A DNA stretch of 64,000 nt from Streptococcus macedonicus ACA-DC 198 (GCA_000283635.1 HE613569.1:211501-275500), one strand, 5' to 3'. Shown: positions 26,565 to 36,095, counted from the stretch's first letter. Numbers and translations: made by a program. Notes: generated from the letters alone by a model not told the origin.

Positions 26565-27017
26565 ATGGCAAATTTTAAAAATAATGCTGTAAAATCAATG
26601 GTTGTGATGCGAAAAGCTTTTCGCACGATTGATGCTAGAGTATCAGAGTCGTTTGAAGTTGATCATTTGACACCGACTCAATTTGGTGTTTTAGACGTTC
26701 TTTATGCCAAAGGACCGATGAAAATCGCAGAGCTACTAGACAGTATGTTGGCAACTTCTGGCAATATGACGGTTGTCATCAGAAATATGGAGAAAAAAGG
26801 TTGGGTGACACGTACCACTTTCCCTCACGATAAACGAGCTTATCTGGTTGGGTTAACAGAGCAGGGACGCCAGGTCATTGAACACGCTCTGCCACTCCAT
26901 ATCGCTAAAGTTGAGGAAACTTTTTCAGTGCTAACAGAGGACGAACAAGCAGAACTCATTCGACTTTTGAAAAAATTCAAACCTTGTGAGCAAAATAATT
27001 TACAAAATCAAAAATAA
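26565..27017 (+). CDS. MarR-family transcriptional regulator
   Basis: A 150-aa winged-helix repressor: LTPTQFGVLDVLYAKGPMKIAELLDSM and the wing TRTTFPHDKRAYLVGLTEQGR are typical (DxRxxxVxLTxxG). It lies just before a flavin reductase gene and probably controls it: an inverted repeat (TTTAGTGAT / ATTACTAAA) lies in the gap. The start is preceded by AAGGAG. Confidence 0.88.
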   Translation: MANFKNNAVKSMVVMRKAFRTIDARVSESFEVDHLTPTQFGVLDVLYAKGPMKIAELLDSMLATSGNMTVVIRNMEKKGWVTRTTFPHDKRAYLVGLTEQGRQVIEHALPLHIAKVEETFSVLTEDEQAELIRLLKKFKPCEQNNLQNQK

Positions 27018-27097
27018 AGTGTACAATGACAGCATATAAAAAGCACTATTTAGTGATAAATAATACTTTGATTTCTTTAAAACTAATCATTACTAAA
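26999..27097 (+). promoter_or_regulatory. Promoter and inverted-repeat operator before the flavin reductase gene
   Basis: TTTACA (26999-27004), 17 bp, TACAAT (27022-27027) form a promoter that begins inside the MarR gene's end. Downstream, TTTAGTGAT (27049-27057) and ATTACTAAA (27089-27097) are inverted repeats matching in 8 of 9 positions, a plausible MarR operator. Confidence 0.55.
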
Positions 27098-27123
27098 TAA
27101 ATAACCTTTTTAAGGAGACTCAC

Positions 27124-27669
27124 ATGAAAAAAATTCTATTTGTTGTCGGCTCATTACGTAGCGGTTCATTCAATGCCCAATTCGCTAAAAATGCTGAAAA
27201 AGTGCTTGAAGGAAAAGCAGAAGTTAGCTATCTTGATTGGTCACAAGTACCAGTCTTTTCACAAGATTTAGAAGCTAATATTCCAGCGACTGTTCAGGCA
27301 GCTCGTCAAGCTGTTTCAGAAGCTGATGCTATCTGGATTTTCTCACCTGTTTACAACTTTGCTATCCCAGGTCCTGTGAAAAACTTGCTAGACTGGTTGT
27401 CACGTGCCATTGACCTTTCAGATCCAACAGGTCCATCAGCAATCAATGAAAAAGTAACTACGGTTTCTATTCTTGCTAATGGTGGTCACGAACAAGTAGC
27501 AGAAAGCTATCGTGCCTTGCTCCCATTCATCCGTACACAATTTGTCGATGAAATCACAACGACACGTGTAAATGATTCAGCTTGGGTGGATGGTGTGTTC
27601 GTTCCAACAGAAGAAGTTCTTGCAAATCTTGACAAACAAGCTCAAGCCCTTCTATCAGCAATCGACTAA
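27124..27669 (+). CDS. NADPH-dependent FMN reductase / quinone reductase-like flavoprotein
   Basis: The 181-aa flavodoxin-fold protein has the FMN phosphate loop GSLRSGSFN (residues 9-17) and SPVYNFAIPGPVKNLLDWLSR (about 76-96), both typical of the NADPH_dep_FMN_red family. Such enzymes reduce quinones, azo dyes or FMN using NAD(P)H and protect against electrophiles. The MarR gene upstream probably regulates it. The native substrate is not evident. Confidence 0.85.
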   Translation: MKKILFVVGSLRSGSFNAQFAKNAEKVLEGKAEVSYLDWSQVPVFSQDLEANIPATVQAARQAVSEADAIWIFSPVYNFAIPGPVKNLLDWLSRAIDLSDPTGPSAINEKVTTVSILANGGHEQVAESYRALLPFIRTQFVDEITTTRVNDSAWVDGVFVPTEEVLANLDKQAQALLSAID

Positions 27670-27683
27670 ATCAAATCATACAT

Positions 27684-27726
27684 AAAAAGCTCATTGTCAG
27701 CCGTAATGGTTGATAATGAGCTTTTT
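27684..27726. terminator. Bidirectional terminator
   Basis: A 19-bp stem (AAAAAGCTCATTGTCAGCC with its partner at 27708-27726, two G-T pairs) with A and T runs at the ends serves the flavin reductase gene and the converging def gene. Confidence 0.92.
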
Positions 27727-27729
27727 GTT

Positions 27730-28344
27730 TTATTCGATAATTAGCATACCTTCTTTAATGGCAAATGGATTTTTCTCATTAATGCGATCGTAGAACATAA
27801 TACCATTTGTATGGTCAATTTCGTGTTGAACGACGATTGAATTATAACCTTTGAGTTTAATGCGATGTTTTTCACCATTTTTATCAAAGTAATCAACGGT
27901 TACACGCGAGTGACGAACCACATAGCCTTCGACAGCACGGTCAACAGACAAGCATCCCTCACCATCAGCAAGTGCAGCATCTTGAACAGAATGTGCTACA
28001 ACTTTTGGATTGTACATGACTTCTTGTAAGCTATAAGCTTCTTTTGGTGGATTACCGTCTTTGTCCTCAGGATTTGGAACGAGAACAGCAATGATGCGTT
28101 TTGAAATGTCTAATTGTGGGGCTGCTAGACCAACACCACCACGCAAGCCCATTTTTTCAGCTGTCACAGGGTCTTGTGAGTTTTTCAAAAATTGTAACAT
28201 TTTTTCGCCTAGAATAATTTCTTCATCAGACAAAGGAAATGTTACTTCTTCGGCAACCGCACGAAGTGTCGGATTGCCTTCACGAACGATGTCATCCATA
28301 TTGATTAAATGACTTGGTTTTGTTAATTTTTCAATAACTGACAT
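27730..28344 (-). CDS. def: Peptide deformylase
   Basis: Removes the formyl group from the N-terminal methionine of new proteins. The 204-aa Gram-positive type II deformylase has motif 1 GVGLAAPQ (70-77), motif 2 EGCLSV with metal ligand Cys131, and motif 3 HEIDH with ligands His174 and His178. The GAGGAG ribosome site confirms the start. Transcribed alone. Confidence 0.97.
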   Translation of the reverse strand: MSVIEKLTKPSHLINMDDIVREGNPTLRAVAEEVTFPLSDEEIILGEKMLQFLKNSQDPVTAEKMGLRGGVGLAAPQLDISKRIIAVLVPNPEDKDGNPPKEAYSLQEVMYNPKVVAHSVQDAALADGEGCLSVDRAVEGYVVRHSRVTVDYFDKNGEKHRIKLKGYNSIVVQHEIDHTNGIMFYDRINEKNPFAIKEGMLIIE

Positions 28345-28411
28345 ATTTTCTCCTCAATTCATTCTATAATAACAATATAGCACAAAAATGCGAAACGAGA
28401 AAGTTAAAGAC

Positions 28412-29056
28412 TTAATTAGTGATTTTTAGGTCAATCAATTGCGTCATGTCTTTGATGTAATAATAGGGTCTGCGTTTTTCGATGATTCCTGTATCAATAA
28501 GTTCATGAATGACACGTAGTAAATGACGGTAGCTGACGCTAAAGGAATCAGCAAGGCTTGTCAATTCTAATTTGAAAACACCTTTTTCCTCGATAGCCAA
28601 GATATGCGTTGCTAAGCGTTCTTTCAATGTGTAATTTAAATTCGTTGACGCGCGAATGTTTTGCTCGTAGAGAGATTGTGCTAAGCCTTTGCTCAAGTTT
28701 AAAAGCAGAGCATTGTCAGCAAGCAATTGTTCACGAATGCCAGCTAACGGTAATTGAATGATAAGAGTATCCTCAAGAGCAATGACAGATGATACGACAG
28801 GTTGGTCTGTTAATAACTCAATATCACCGATTAAGGTTGGCTTTTCTTTAATGTCAAGAATGTGTTCTTTTCCGTTAAAAAGTCGGCGAACGATTTTGAG
28901 TTTTCCCTTGGCAAAGTAAGAGAGTGCTGTTAATGATTCGCCTTGATGACAAATGGCATCCCCAGCAGATAGTTGCAAGACTTGCAATTTATCAAAATAA
29001 TGAGTAGAGAAGATTTTTTCTAGCTGATATTCTTTAATATAGGCTTCTAATGACAC
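28412..29056 (-). CDS. Crp/Fnr-family transcriptional regulator (YeiL-like)
   Basis: A 214-aa protein with a cyclic-nucleotide-binding-type beta barrel (about 15-120, GDAICHQGESLTALSYFAKGKLKI) and a C-terminal winged helix (about 150-210, LADSFSVSYRHLLRVIHELIDTGII). It lacks the N-terminal Cys cluster of classical Fnr, so oxygen sensing by an Fe-S cluster is unlikely. It is divergent from an MFS exporter, and the shared gap contains a good Crp-type palindrome, so it probably controls that exporter. Confidence 0.85.
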   Translation of the reverse strand: MSLEAYIKEYQLEKIFSTHYFDKLQVLQLSAGDAICHQGESLTALSYFAKGKLKIVRRLFNGKEHILDIKEKPTLIGDIELLTDQPVVSSVIALEDTLIIQLPLAGIREQLLADNALLLNLSKGLAQSLYEQNIRASTNLNYTLKERLATHILAIEEKGVFKLELTSLADSFSVSYRHLLRVIHELIDTGIIEKRRPYYYIKDMTQLIDLKITN

Positions 29057-29073
29057 GTAGATCTCCTTTTAAT

Positions 29074-29089
29074 TGTGACAAAAGTCATA
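29074..29089. promoter_or_regulatory. Crp/Fnr-type operator in the divergent gap
   Basis: TGTGACAAAAGTCATA matches the Crp consensus TGTGA-N6-TCACA with one mismatch. It lies between the Crp-like gene and the MFS gene and is the likely binding site of the adjacent regulator. Confidence 0.6.
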
Positions 29090-29149
29090 TTTTTATGCGT
29101 TAACTTTGATTATACTTGATTTGATGAAAAAAACAAGTAAGGAGTTAAT

Positions 29150-30310
29150 ATGAAAGCATTTTTGGAAAAACTTAGTCTCTTGTCGCTCTCTCTCATGTTG
29201 GTTTCGACTTTTTCGACATCAACAGCTTTACCGCAAATGATTGCAACGTTTCAGCAACAAGGCTATGTTGCAAGTCAGGTTGAAATGCTGTTTTCCATTT
29301 CCTCTTTTGTAATTATGGGAATGTTGGTGATAAATCCATTTTTGGACCGTTTCCTGTCAGAACGCAGCAGTATCATTTTAGGACTTTCATGCATTGCATT
29401 TGGTGGAAGTTTGCCCGTTGTTGGTAAAACCTATGCGTTGGTTGTTGTCTCACGTGTGCTTCTAGGAATGGGAATTGGTCTGATTAACGCGCGTGCGATT
29501 AGTATCATTAGCGAAAATTACCAAGGAAATGAGCGCGCACAAATGCTTGGCTTTCGTGGGTCGTTTGAAGTGCTAGGCAATGCTTTTTTAACAGCTTTGG
29601 TAGGTTTTTTAGTGCCGCTTGGTTGGTCATGGTCGTTTATCGTTTATCTGTTTGCTTTACCTATTTTACTGTTTTATTTGCTGTTTGCCCCAAAACGAGC
29701 TGTTGTAGCGGAAGTGGCTAGCCAAAAAACATCAGCTAAATTTACAAAAAAAGATATTGTGTATATTGTCGGATTGTCTTTATTGGCAGGATTTGTGATT
29801 AATATTAATAGTGCCAATAGCCTTAGAATTCCAGTTATCGTTGACCAACTGCACCTTGGAAGTCCACGCCAAGCTAGTTTGATTTTGAGTGGCATGATGT
29901 TAATGGGAATTCTCTCTGGTATTTGCTTTGAAGGCTTATTAGCACGATTTAAGAAAGAGCTGATAATTGTTTCCTTGATTCCATTTGCTCTTGGGTTGTT
30001 TATGCTTGGTGTGGCACACAATCTCTGGTTAATGCTTATCGGAGCGATGCTTTCAGGGTTCTGGTACAGCATTGTGGTTACAAGCGTCTTTAGCAATGTG
30101 TCAAATAAAATATCGCCACAATTGATTGGACATGCGACAACTTTGGTTCTCCTATTTTGTAATTTTGGCGGAGCTAGCGCAGCCATTGTCCTCAGTCTTT
30201 TTTCAAAAATCAATCCACAACCTGGTTTTACCTTTGTGATTTATGCTATTATTAGCCTAATAATCAGCCTTGTCTTGATGTTTAAAACGCGCTTTTTAAG
30301 TCAAAAATGA
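29150..30310 (+). CDS. MFS transporter
   Basis: A 386-aa membrane protein with about 12 helices in two halves and the MFS loop pattern after helix 2 (NPFLDRFLSERSSI) and motif-C-like glycines (RVLLGMGIGLINARAISII). It resembles multidrug or metabolite exporters of the DHA1 type; the substrate is unknown. It is preceded by AAGGAG and the Crp-type site and may be controlled by the divergent Crp-like protein. Confidence 0.82.
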   Translation: MKAFLEKLSLLSLSLMLVSTFSTSTALPQMIATFQQQGYVASQVEMLFSISSFVIMGMLVINPFLDRFLSERSSIILGLSCIAFGGSLPVVGKTYALVVVSRVLLGMGIGLINARAISIISENYQGNERAQMLGFRGSFEVLGNAFLTALVGFLVPLGWSWSFIVYLFALPILLFYLLFAPKRAVVAEVASQKTSAKFTKKDIVYIVGLSLLAGFVININSANSLRIPVIVDQLHLGSPRQASLILSGMMLMGILSGICFEGLLARFKKELIIVSLIPFALGLFMLGVAHNLWLMLIGAMLSGFWYSIVVTSVFSNVSNKISPQLIGHATTLVLLFCNFGGASAAIVLSLFSKINPQPGFTFVIYAIISLIISLVLMFKTRFLSQK

Positions 30311-30322
30311 TACAATAAATCT

Positions 30323-30544
30323 ATGAAAATGATACAAAGGTTACAATTACTAGAACACCTAACACCGACAGAACAGATTTTATCGGAAAATCATTATAAT
30401 AAGATGTCGTCGTTTTCAACACGAATGACCTTACTTTATTTGTTAGATAGTTTGTACTCTTTGTATTTCCAATTAAATTACGACCAAAATTTGGCATTCA
30501 AATTGGAAGCTTACGAGCGAATGACCAAAACGAAAAAAGAATAA
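30323..30544 (+). pseudogene. RpiR-family regulator reduced by internal deletion
   Basis: The 73-aa frame starts like an RpiR/MurR helix-turn-helix domain (LQLLEHLTPTEQILSE) and jumps at about residue 27 to what reads like the end of its SIS sugar-phosphate domain (SSFSTRMTLLYLLDSLYSLYF...AFKLEAYERM). Full-length members have about 250-280 residues, so about 200 codons seem to be lost in frame. There is no good ribosome site. It probably makes no working regulator. Confidence 0.6.
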
Positions 30545-30546
30545 AA

Positions 30547-30605
30547 AAAACTTGGTAACTACTCCTAATACCTATCTGATTAGGATTTAGCCCAAGTTCT
30601 TTTTT
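30547..30605. terminator. Bidirectional terminator
   Basis: An outer stem AACTTGG/CCAAGTT (30549-30555, 30592-30598) encloses an inner stem TCCTAAT/ATTAGGA. It is flanked by an A-run on the left and TTCTTTTTT on the right. Confidence 0.75.
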
Positions 30606-30664
30606 GTTTGCTATAAGTGAGATTCGCAAATGCTGGATAGGTAATCTCCCCATAGCAAAGCCGA

Positions 30665-31045
30665 TTAAACGGTCAATTCTAAACGATTTCCTTCGGGGTC
30701 ACAAACGACGGATTCGTAGTAACCGTAACCAGTTGTTCGGGGTTGACCTAAAACATGATAGCCATCGTTTTCAAGCTGTGCCGTTAACTGATCAACGGCT
30801 TCTTTACTACCAAGTGAAATGGCTAAATGAGTAAAGCCAAGACTCTTATCAACGCCTTCAGAAATATCCCCACGATGACACAATTCCAAACGAGTACCAT
30901 CAGAAAAGCTCAAAAAATGAGATGAAAAACCAGTTCGTGGATTATGGTAAAGTTCAGAAGCAGATGTGTTGAAATATTTAGCAAAAAAAGCTTTCATTTG
31001 CTCTAAATCATGTACCCAAACACCGATGTGTTCAATTTTTATCAT
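30665..31045 (-). CDS. VOC-family (glyoxalase-like) protein
   Basis: A 126-aa protein of the vicinal-oxygen-chelate fold: it opens with IEHIGVWVHDLEQMKAFF and ends with SVVCDPEGNRLELT, the family's metal-site framework (His near the start, Glu at the end). Members are glyoxalase I-like lyases or dioxygenases; the substrate is unknown. I start at 31045, where GGGAG lies eight bases upstream, not at 31066. The gene lies 17 bases after the broken HAD gene on the same strand. Confidence 0.83.
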   Translation of the reverse strand: MIKIEHIGVWVHDLEQMKAFFAKYFNTSASELYHNPRTGFSSHFLSFSDGTRLELCHRGDISEGVDKSLGFTHLAISLGSKEAVDQLTAQLENDGYHVLGQPRTTGYGYYESVVCDPEGNRLELTV

Positions 31046-31062
31046 TTTTATCTCCCGTTTAA

Positions 31063-31909
31063 TCAAATGTTAAAGTAAACTCGTAACGTTTCAGCGATAC
31101 CGTCCTCGTCGCTAGAAAGGGTAATAATATCGGCAATGTCTTTCAATTCTTGCACAGCATTTGCCATTGCCACCGCAGTTCCAGAATAAGTCAGCATACT
31201 AGCATCGTTTTGTCCGTGACCAAAAGCAATCATATCCTCTGGTTGATAACCAAGCGGTGCTAAAACAGTATTCAAGGCTTTTGCCTTGTCGATTCCTTGA
31301 GCAGTAAATTCATAATAAAAATCTGCCGTAAACATTGAACTGAGTTTGCCTTCAAATGGTGCAGCAATTTCTTTGTAATGTGCAGCAAGATAATCGCTAC
31401 TGCCAGCCAATAAGATTTTATGGAGCGGGAAATCAGCAAAGGAAGCCAAATCACGCTTTTCAGCTAGCAAATATTTACCGCCACGTGATTCGTATTCAAT
31501 GATATTAATGTCCAGATTCTTTTTCTCCCAGTGAATCATGTTCTTATAGACGTCGTTGACGTACATATAATCCCCTTTGCTAATCATTGGGATGACATCA
31601 AATTGTTTCACGTGTTCAAGAACTGCTTGTCCTTCTTCAACTGTCATGGCTTGATTGAAAAGAATATCGCCAGATTCACAATCCACTACCACAGCGCCAT
31701 TATAAACTACTAAAAGCCCGTGGTGCTTGTCCATTGCTAATTCGTTAGCAAAATCCTGCATACCACTTACAGGATGACCAAGAAGCCAAGATGAGACGTG
31801 CTCCTTGTTCTTGAGTGGCTAAAAGAGCTTCTTTTGTTTTAGAAGTGATTTTTTTCTCGCTGTTTGTCAATGTTCCGTCAATATCCATGATAATTAAAGA
31901 TTTTGTCAT
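31063..31909 (-). pseudogene. Cof-type HAD hydrolase, broken by a one-base frameshift
   Basis: The frame from the ATG at 31909 encodes the HAD motif I MDIDGTLT and runs to ARLILAS; the rest of the protein (VSGMQDFANELAMDKHHG to the stop at 31063) is in another frame. An extra base near 31780 (TTCTTGG where TTCTGG is expected on the coding strand) explains the break. Motif IV (FGHGQNDASML) is present in the second frame. The intact ~280-aa protein would be a sugar-phosphate or cofactor phosphatase of the YidA/Cof group. Confidence 0.88.
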
Positions 31910-32099
31910 AAGAGTTCTCACTTTCTTGTTGTTTGATTTCAGTATAGTTGATTTTGGAAAAGATAAAAATAGCTGAGCGTTGTTTAGAATGTTCTTGTCA
32001 TTTTTTCTGACTTTCTTGATAAATTTTTGAAAAAAGTTTTTCAAACGGATGATTTCCAAATAACTTTTAGATGACCTTAGCTAAAAACATTAAAAACCT

Positions 32100-32190
32100 T
32101 TGACAAAAGCAGCAGTAATCTGCTAAAATAAGGACTGTCATATGACAAGTAACTTTTTCTTGGTTGTAGGAGACGCCAAAAACCTACGAC
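32100..32190 (+). promoter_or_regulatory. rpsO promoter and leader hairpin
   Basis: TTGACA (32100-32105), 18 bp, TAAAAT (32124-32129) is a strong promoter. In the leader, GTTGTAGG (32163-32170) pairs with CCTACGAC (32183-32190) around AGACGCCAAAAA, giving an 8-bp stem. S15 regulates its own mRNA in several bacteria, so this hairpin is a candidate S15-binding leader. Confidence 0.65.
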
Positions 32191-32222
32191 TCGGATGAAG
32201 CAATATAAAGGAGAAAAATATT

Positions 32223-32492
32223 ATGGCAATCTCAAAAGAGAAAAAAAATGAAATCATTGCTCAATACGCACGTCATGAAGGTGACACAGGTTCAGTTGAA
32301 GTTCAAGTAGCTGTTCTTACTTGGGAAATCAACCACCTTAATGAGCACATTAAACAACACAAAAAAGACCACGCAACTTACCGTGGATTGATGAAAAAAA
32401 TTGGTCACCGTCGTAACTTGTTGGCATACCTTCGCCGCACAGACGTTAACCGTTACCGCGAATTGATCGCATCACTTGGACTTCGTCGTTAA
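32223..32492 (+). CDS. rpsO: 30S ribosomal protein S15
   Basis: The 89-aa protein binds the central domain of 16S rRNA (helices 20-22) early in 30S assembly. It carries the conserved [13 protein letters not shown] and [13 protein letters not shown] blocks and ends LRR. It has its own promoter, an AAGGAG site and a terminator. Confidence 0.98.
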   Translation: MAISKEKKNEIIAQYARHEGDTGSVEVQVAVLTWEINHLNEHIKQHKKDHATYRGLMKKIGHRRNLLAYLRRTDVNRYRELIASLGLRR

Positions 32493-32511
32493 TCAGATGC
32501 CCAAGTCAACT

Positions 32512-32546
32512 AAAAGCTTCTTGGATTTTTCCAAGGGGCTTTTTTG
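32512..32546 (+). terminator. Terminator after rpsO
   Basis: A stem of about 13 bp (AAAAGCTTCTTGG with CCAAGGGGCTTTT, two G-T pairs) ends in a T-run. The following gap to 32975 holds the adhE control region. Confidence 0.88.
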
Positions 32547-32750
32547 TATTTTCTAAGATGATTTCTCCTTTAAAAAGACAAATTTTACAAAAAATGAAAG
32601 CAAACGATAATAACCTTGAGATGATTAAATAAAATGAGAGAATCGTGTCAAAAGTGATAAAAAACATTAATATATCAAGCTTTTTGGTGTTTCTTTTGTA
32701 TCCCCTTACAACGCTTTTATAATAAAAATAAAAAAGCTTACAAAAAATAC

Positions 32751-32798
32751 TTAACTTTTTTGAAAAAAGTTTAATATAGTTGGTGAAGAATATCACAA
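32751..32798 (+). promoter_or_regulatory. adhE promoter with Rex-like operator
   Basis: TGGTGAAGAATATCACAA (32781-32798) matches the Rex consensus TTGTGAA-N4-TTCACAA at 12 of 14 fixed positions. It directly follows TATAGT (32775-32780); TTAACT at 32751-32756 is a weak -35. Rex represses fermentation genes when NADH is low. A leader of roughly 190 bases, otherwise without recognised features, runs to the AAGGAGG site at 32961. Confidence 0.7.
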
Positions 32799-32975
32799 TT
32801 ATTGATAGTTGAAGAACTTAACCTTTGATTTTGTGTAGTGAAGAGAGTTTTTTGACCTCTGTTGAGGTTTTAGGCGACTATACAGGTTTTATTTTTATCT
32901 TGGTGTCATTCATTCATTATTCTTCTTAAAAATTGAGGCACTTATTTTAAGGGTACTTATAAGGAGGTTTTCTTA

Positions 32976-35657
32976 ATGGCTTAAAGCAACAAATGCAGAT
33001 GTAAAGAATAACGAGTTGAGCGCTGAAGAAGCAGCCTAGCAGTATACAGGGGCTCTTGTCGATAAAGCTCTTGAAGCTGAGCGCGTTTATGCAACTTATT
33101 CACAAGAACAAGTTGATAAAATTGTAGAAGCTATGGCTCTCGCAGGTTCTGAAGCTTCGCTAGAATTGGCAAAAGAAGCACATGCCGAAACTGGTCGTGG
33201 TGTCGTTGAGGATAAAGATACTAAAAACCACTTCGCAACAGAATACGTTTACGAACGTATCAAAAATGAAAAAACAGTTGGTATCATTGGTGAAGATAAG
33301 GTTTCTGGAAGTATTCAAATTGCAGAACCTCTTGGTGTTTTAGCAGGTATTGTCCCAACAACAAACCCAACATCAACAACAATGTTCAAAATTTTGGTAG
33401 CGTTGAAAACACGTAATGCCATTGTTTTTGCATTCCACCCACAAGCACAAAAATGTTCTGCTCATGCAGCAAAAATTCTTTACGAAGCTGCGGTGAAAAC
33501 TGGTGCTCCTGAAAATATTGTCCAATGGATTGAAATGCCCTCAATCGCTAACACAACAGCCCTTATCCAAAACAAGAAAATTGCTTCTATTTTGGCAACT
33601 GGTGACCTGGTATGGTAAATGCAGCCCTTAAATCAGGTAACCCATCAATGGGTGTCGGTGCAGGTAATGGTGCTATCTATGTTGATGCAACTGCTCATAT
33701 TGACCGCGCTGTGGAAGACTTGTTGTTATCAAAACGCTTTGATAATGGTATGATTTGTGCGACTGAAAATTCAGCAGTCGTTGAAGCGTCAGTTTACAAA
33801 GAATGGTTGCAAAAAATGCAAGATAAAGGTGCTTACTTAGTACCTAAGAAGGACTACAATAAAATTGAAGACTTTGTTTTCAATGATAACCATGGTGTAA
33901 ACGGTCCTGTTGCCGGGATGCCAGCAACTTGGATTTGTGAACAAGCTGGTGTGAAATTGCCAGAAGGTAAAGATGTTCTCTTGTTTGAGCTTGACAAGAA
34001 AAACATCGGTGAAAAACTAACATCAGAAAAATTGTCTCCACTCCTTTCAGTGTACAAAGCTAAAGATCGTCAAGAAGGTATCGAAATTGTTGAAGCACTT
34101 CTTGATTATCAAGGTGCAGGGCACAATGCCGGTATCCAAATTGGTTCACAAGCAGACCCATTTGTAGCAACATATGGCGATGCCGTGAAAGCATCACGTG
34201 TCTTGGTTAACCAACCAGATTCAGTCGGAGGTATCGGTGATATCTATACAGACGCACTTAAAGCCAGCTTAACAATTGGAACAGGATCATGGGGGAAAAA
34301 TTCATTGTCACACAATCTTTCAACTGGCGATCTCTTAAATATCAAGACTGTTGCGAAACGTCGTAACCGTCCACAATGGATTCGCTTGCCAGGAAAAACT
34401 TACTACGAAAAGAATGCTATCTCATATTTGCAAGATGAATATGAACCAATGCAACGTGCTTTGATTATAGCAGACCCAGGTATGGTTCAATTTGGATTTG
34501 TTGACACTGTCCTTGCTCAATTGGCATTGCGTGATGAAAAAGTCGCAACATCAATTTACGAAACAATCAAACCAGACCCAACCCTTGGACAAACAATCGA
34601 AATTGCAAAACAAATGCGTGATTTCAAACCAGATACAGTCATTGCAATTGGTGGTGGCTCTGCTATTGATGCATCTAAGATTGCACGTTTAATTTATGAA
34701 TTTTATCTTGACCGTGGTGATGAATTCCTTGATAGTTATGATGCTGTTAGCGAATTTTTCCTTGAATTGCAACAAAAAATCATTTATATTCGTAAACGTA
34801 TTGTGAAATTCAAACATCAAACAACAATACGTCTCTTCTGTATCCCAACCACATCTGGTACAGGTGCTGAGGTGACACCATTTGCGGTTATTACTGATGA
34901 TTATACACACGTGAAATACCCACTTGCTGATTATGAATTGGTACCACAAGTTGCTATTGTTGATCCAGAATTTGTTATGACTGTGCCAAAACGTACAGCA
35001 GCTTGGTCAGGATTAGATGCTTTGTCACATGCTCTTGAATCTTACGTATCAGTTATGGCATCTGACTTTACACGTCCATGGTCTCTTGAAGCTATCAAGT
35101 TGATTATTGAAAATCTTGAAGATGCTTATAACTACGATCCTAAGAACCCAACACTTCGTGGTGAAAAAGCTAAAGAAAATATGCATTATGCAGCAGTTAT
35201 TGCTGGTATGGCATTTGGTAATGCTTTCTTAGGTATCAACCATTCACTTGCTCACAAAACAGGTGGTGAATTTGGACTTCCACACGGTTTAGCTATTTCA
35301 ATCGCAATGCAACATGTTATCCGCTATAACGGTGCATCTGGTAATGTTAAACGCTCAGTTTATCCACGTTATGAAGAATACCGTGCTCAAAAAGATTACG
35401 CAGATATTGCGCATTATATTGGTCTTAAAGGTAAAGATGATGCAGAATTAGTCGAAGCACTTTGCGACCGCATTGATAAATTGATTCATACTGTTGACGT
35501 TGAACCAAAACTTTCTGCTAATGGGATCACAAAAGAAGCCTTTGATGCAGCAGCTAATCGTTTGGCAAGCTTGGCATATGATGACCAATGTACTCCAATA
35601 AACCCACGTCAACCATACATTTCAGAATTGAAACAACTTTTGATTGATATGTTCTAA
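32976..35657 (+). pseudogene. adhE: Bifunctional acetaldehyde-CoA/alcohol dehydrogenase, broken
   Basis: AdhE converts acetyl-CoA through acetaldehyde to ethanol. The start with its AAGGAGG site is intact (ATG at 32976), but the frame shifts right after the second codon, a TAG interrupts the next stretch (33037-33039 region, after SAEEAA), and one base is lost near 33610 so that ATGGPGMVN reads ATGDLVW-stop. The aldehyde dehydrogenase half is therefore split at 33612, while the C-terminal iron alcohol dehydrogenase half (CIPTTSGTG, NHSLAHK) is in one frame to the stop at 35657. A shorter protein from 33612 would carry the alcohol dehydrogenase half but lacks a proper start. Confidence 0.92.
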
Positions 35658-35690
35658 TATTAGTTGTTTAGTTAGCAGTCAATATCTTAA

Positions 35691-35713
35691 AAGTCTCCCT
35701 TTGGGAGGTTTTT
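35691..35713 (+). terminator. Terminator after adhE
   Basis: CTCCC-TTT-GGGAG stem (35695-35707) followed by GTTTTTA. Confidence 0.75.
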
Positions 35714-35729
35714 ATGTTACAATAAGGAT

Positions 35730-36083
35730 ATGGTATTTGGAATTTTAGCATTTTGTTTTGTTTTAATGGGACTGCTAGAGTTGATTTTTCTTGGTTTGAG
35801 TTTGTCAATTGGTCACCGTTGGAAATATATGTGGCTTTTGTCACTAGCATTCGGAATTGTATTTTTAAGTTCCTTTATTTTCATGGCAGAATAAACAATT
35901 GTTTTTTTAATACTGATGATACTAGGTTCTTTTGGAATGGGATTTACTTGCCCAAATCGATTTAGCAAGCGGAGCCGAATAGCTTTGTTTATCGTAGCTA
36001 TTTTGGTTTTGGCATTTTATCTAATCGTCTTGTGGATAATTAGTGGAGCTCTTTCAAATATTTCTAGTGGGACAACGATTTAA
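35730..36083 (+). pseudogene. Small multi-helix membrane protein split by an in-frame TAA
   Basis: A frame of 118 codons runs from the ATG at 35730 to the TAA at 36081, with a single internal TAA at 35892-35894. The first part (54 aa, MVFGILAFCFVLMGLL...) has two hydrophobic helices; the second (from an ATG at 35916, 55 aa) has one or two more. The same frame on both sides of one stop suggests a ~117-aa membrane protein hit by a CAA-to-TAA change; two tiny genes are the alternative. The ribosome site (AAGGA) is only one base from the ATG. Function unknown; glsB follows. Confidence 0.55.
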
Positions 36084-36095
36084 AAGGAGAATATT

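Noticed and set aside
29674..30213. 179-aa minus-strand frame inside the MFS gene
   Set aside because: It is the antisense shadow of a membrane protein gene with no ribosome site or family features.
31745..31909. Programmed frameshift in the HAD gene
   Set aside because: No slippery heptamer or stimulatory structure lies at the shift; a simple one-base insertion explains it.
33030..33045. TAG as recoded amino acid (pyrrolysine or suppression) in adhE
   Set aside because: Two frameshifts accompany it in the same gene, so decay is the simpler reading, and streptococci are not known to recode TAG.
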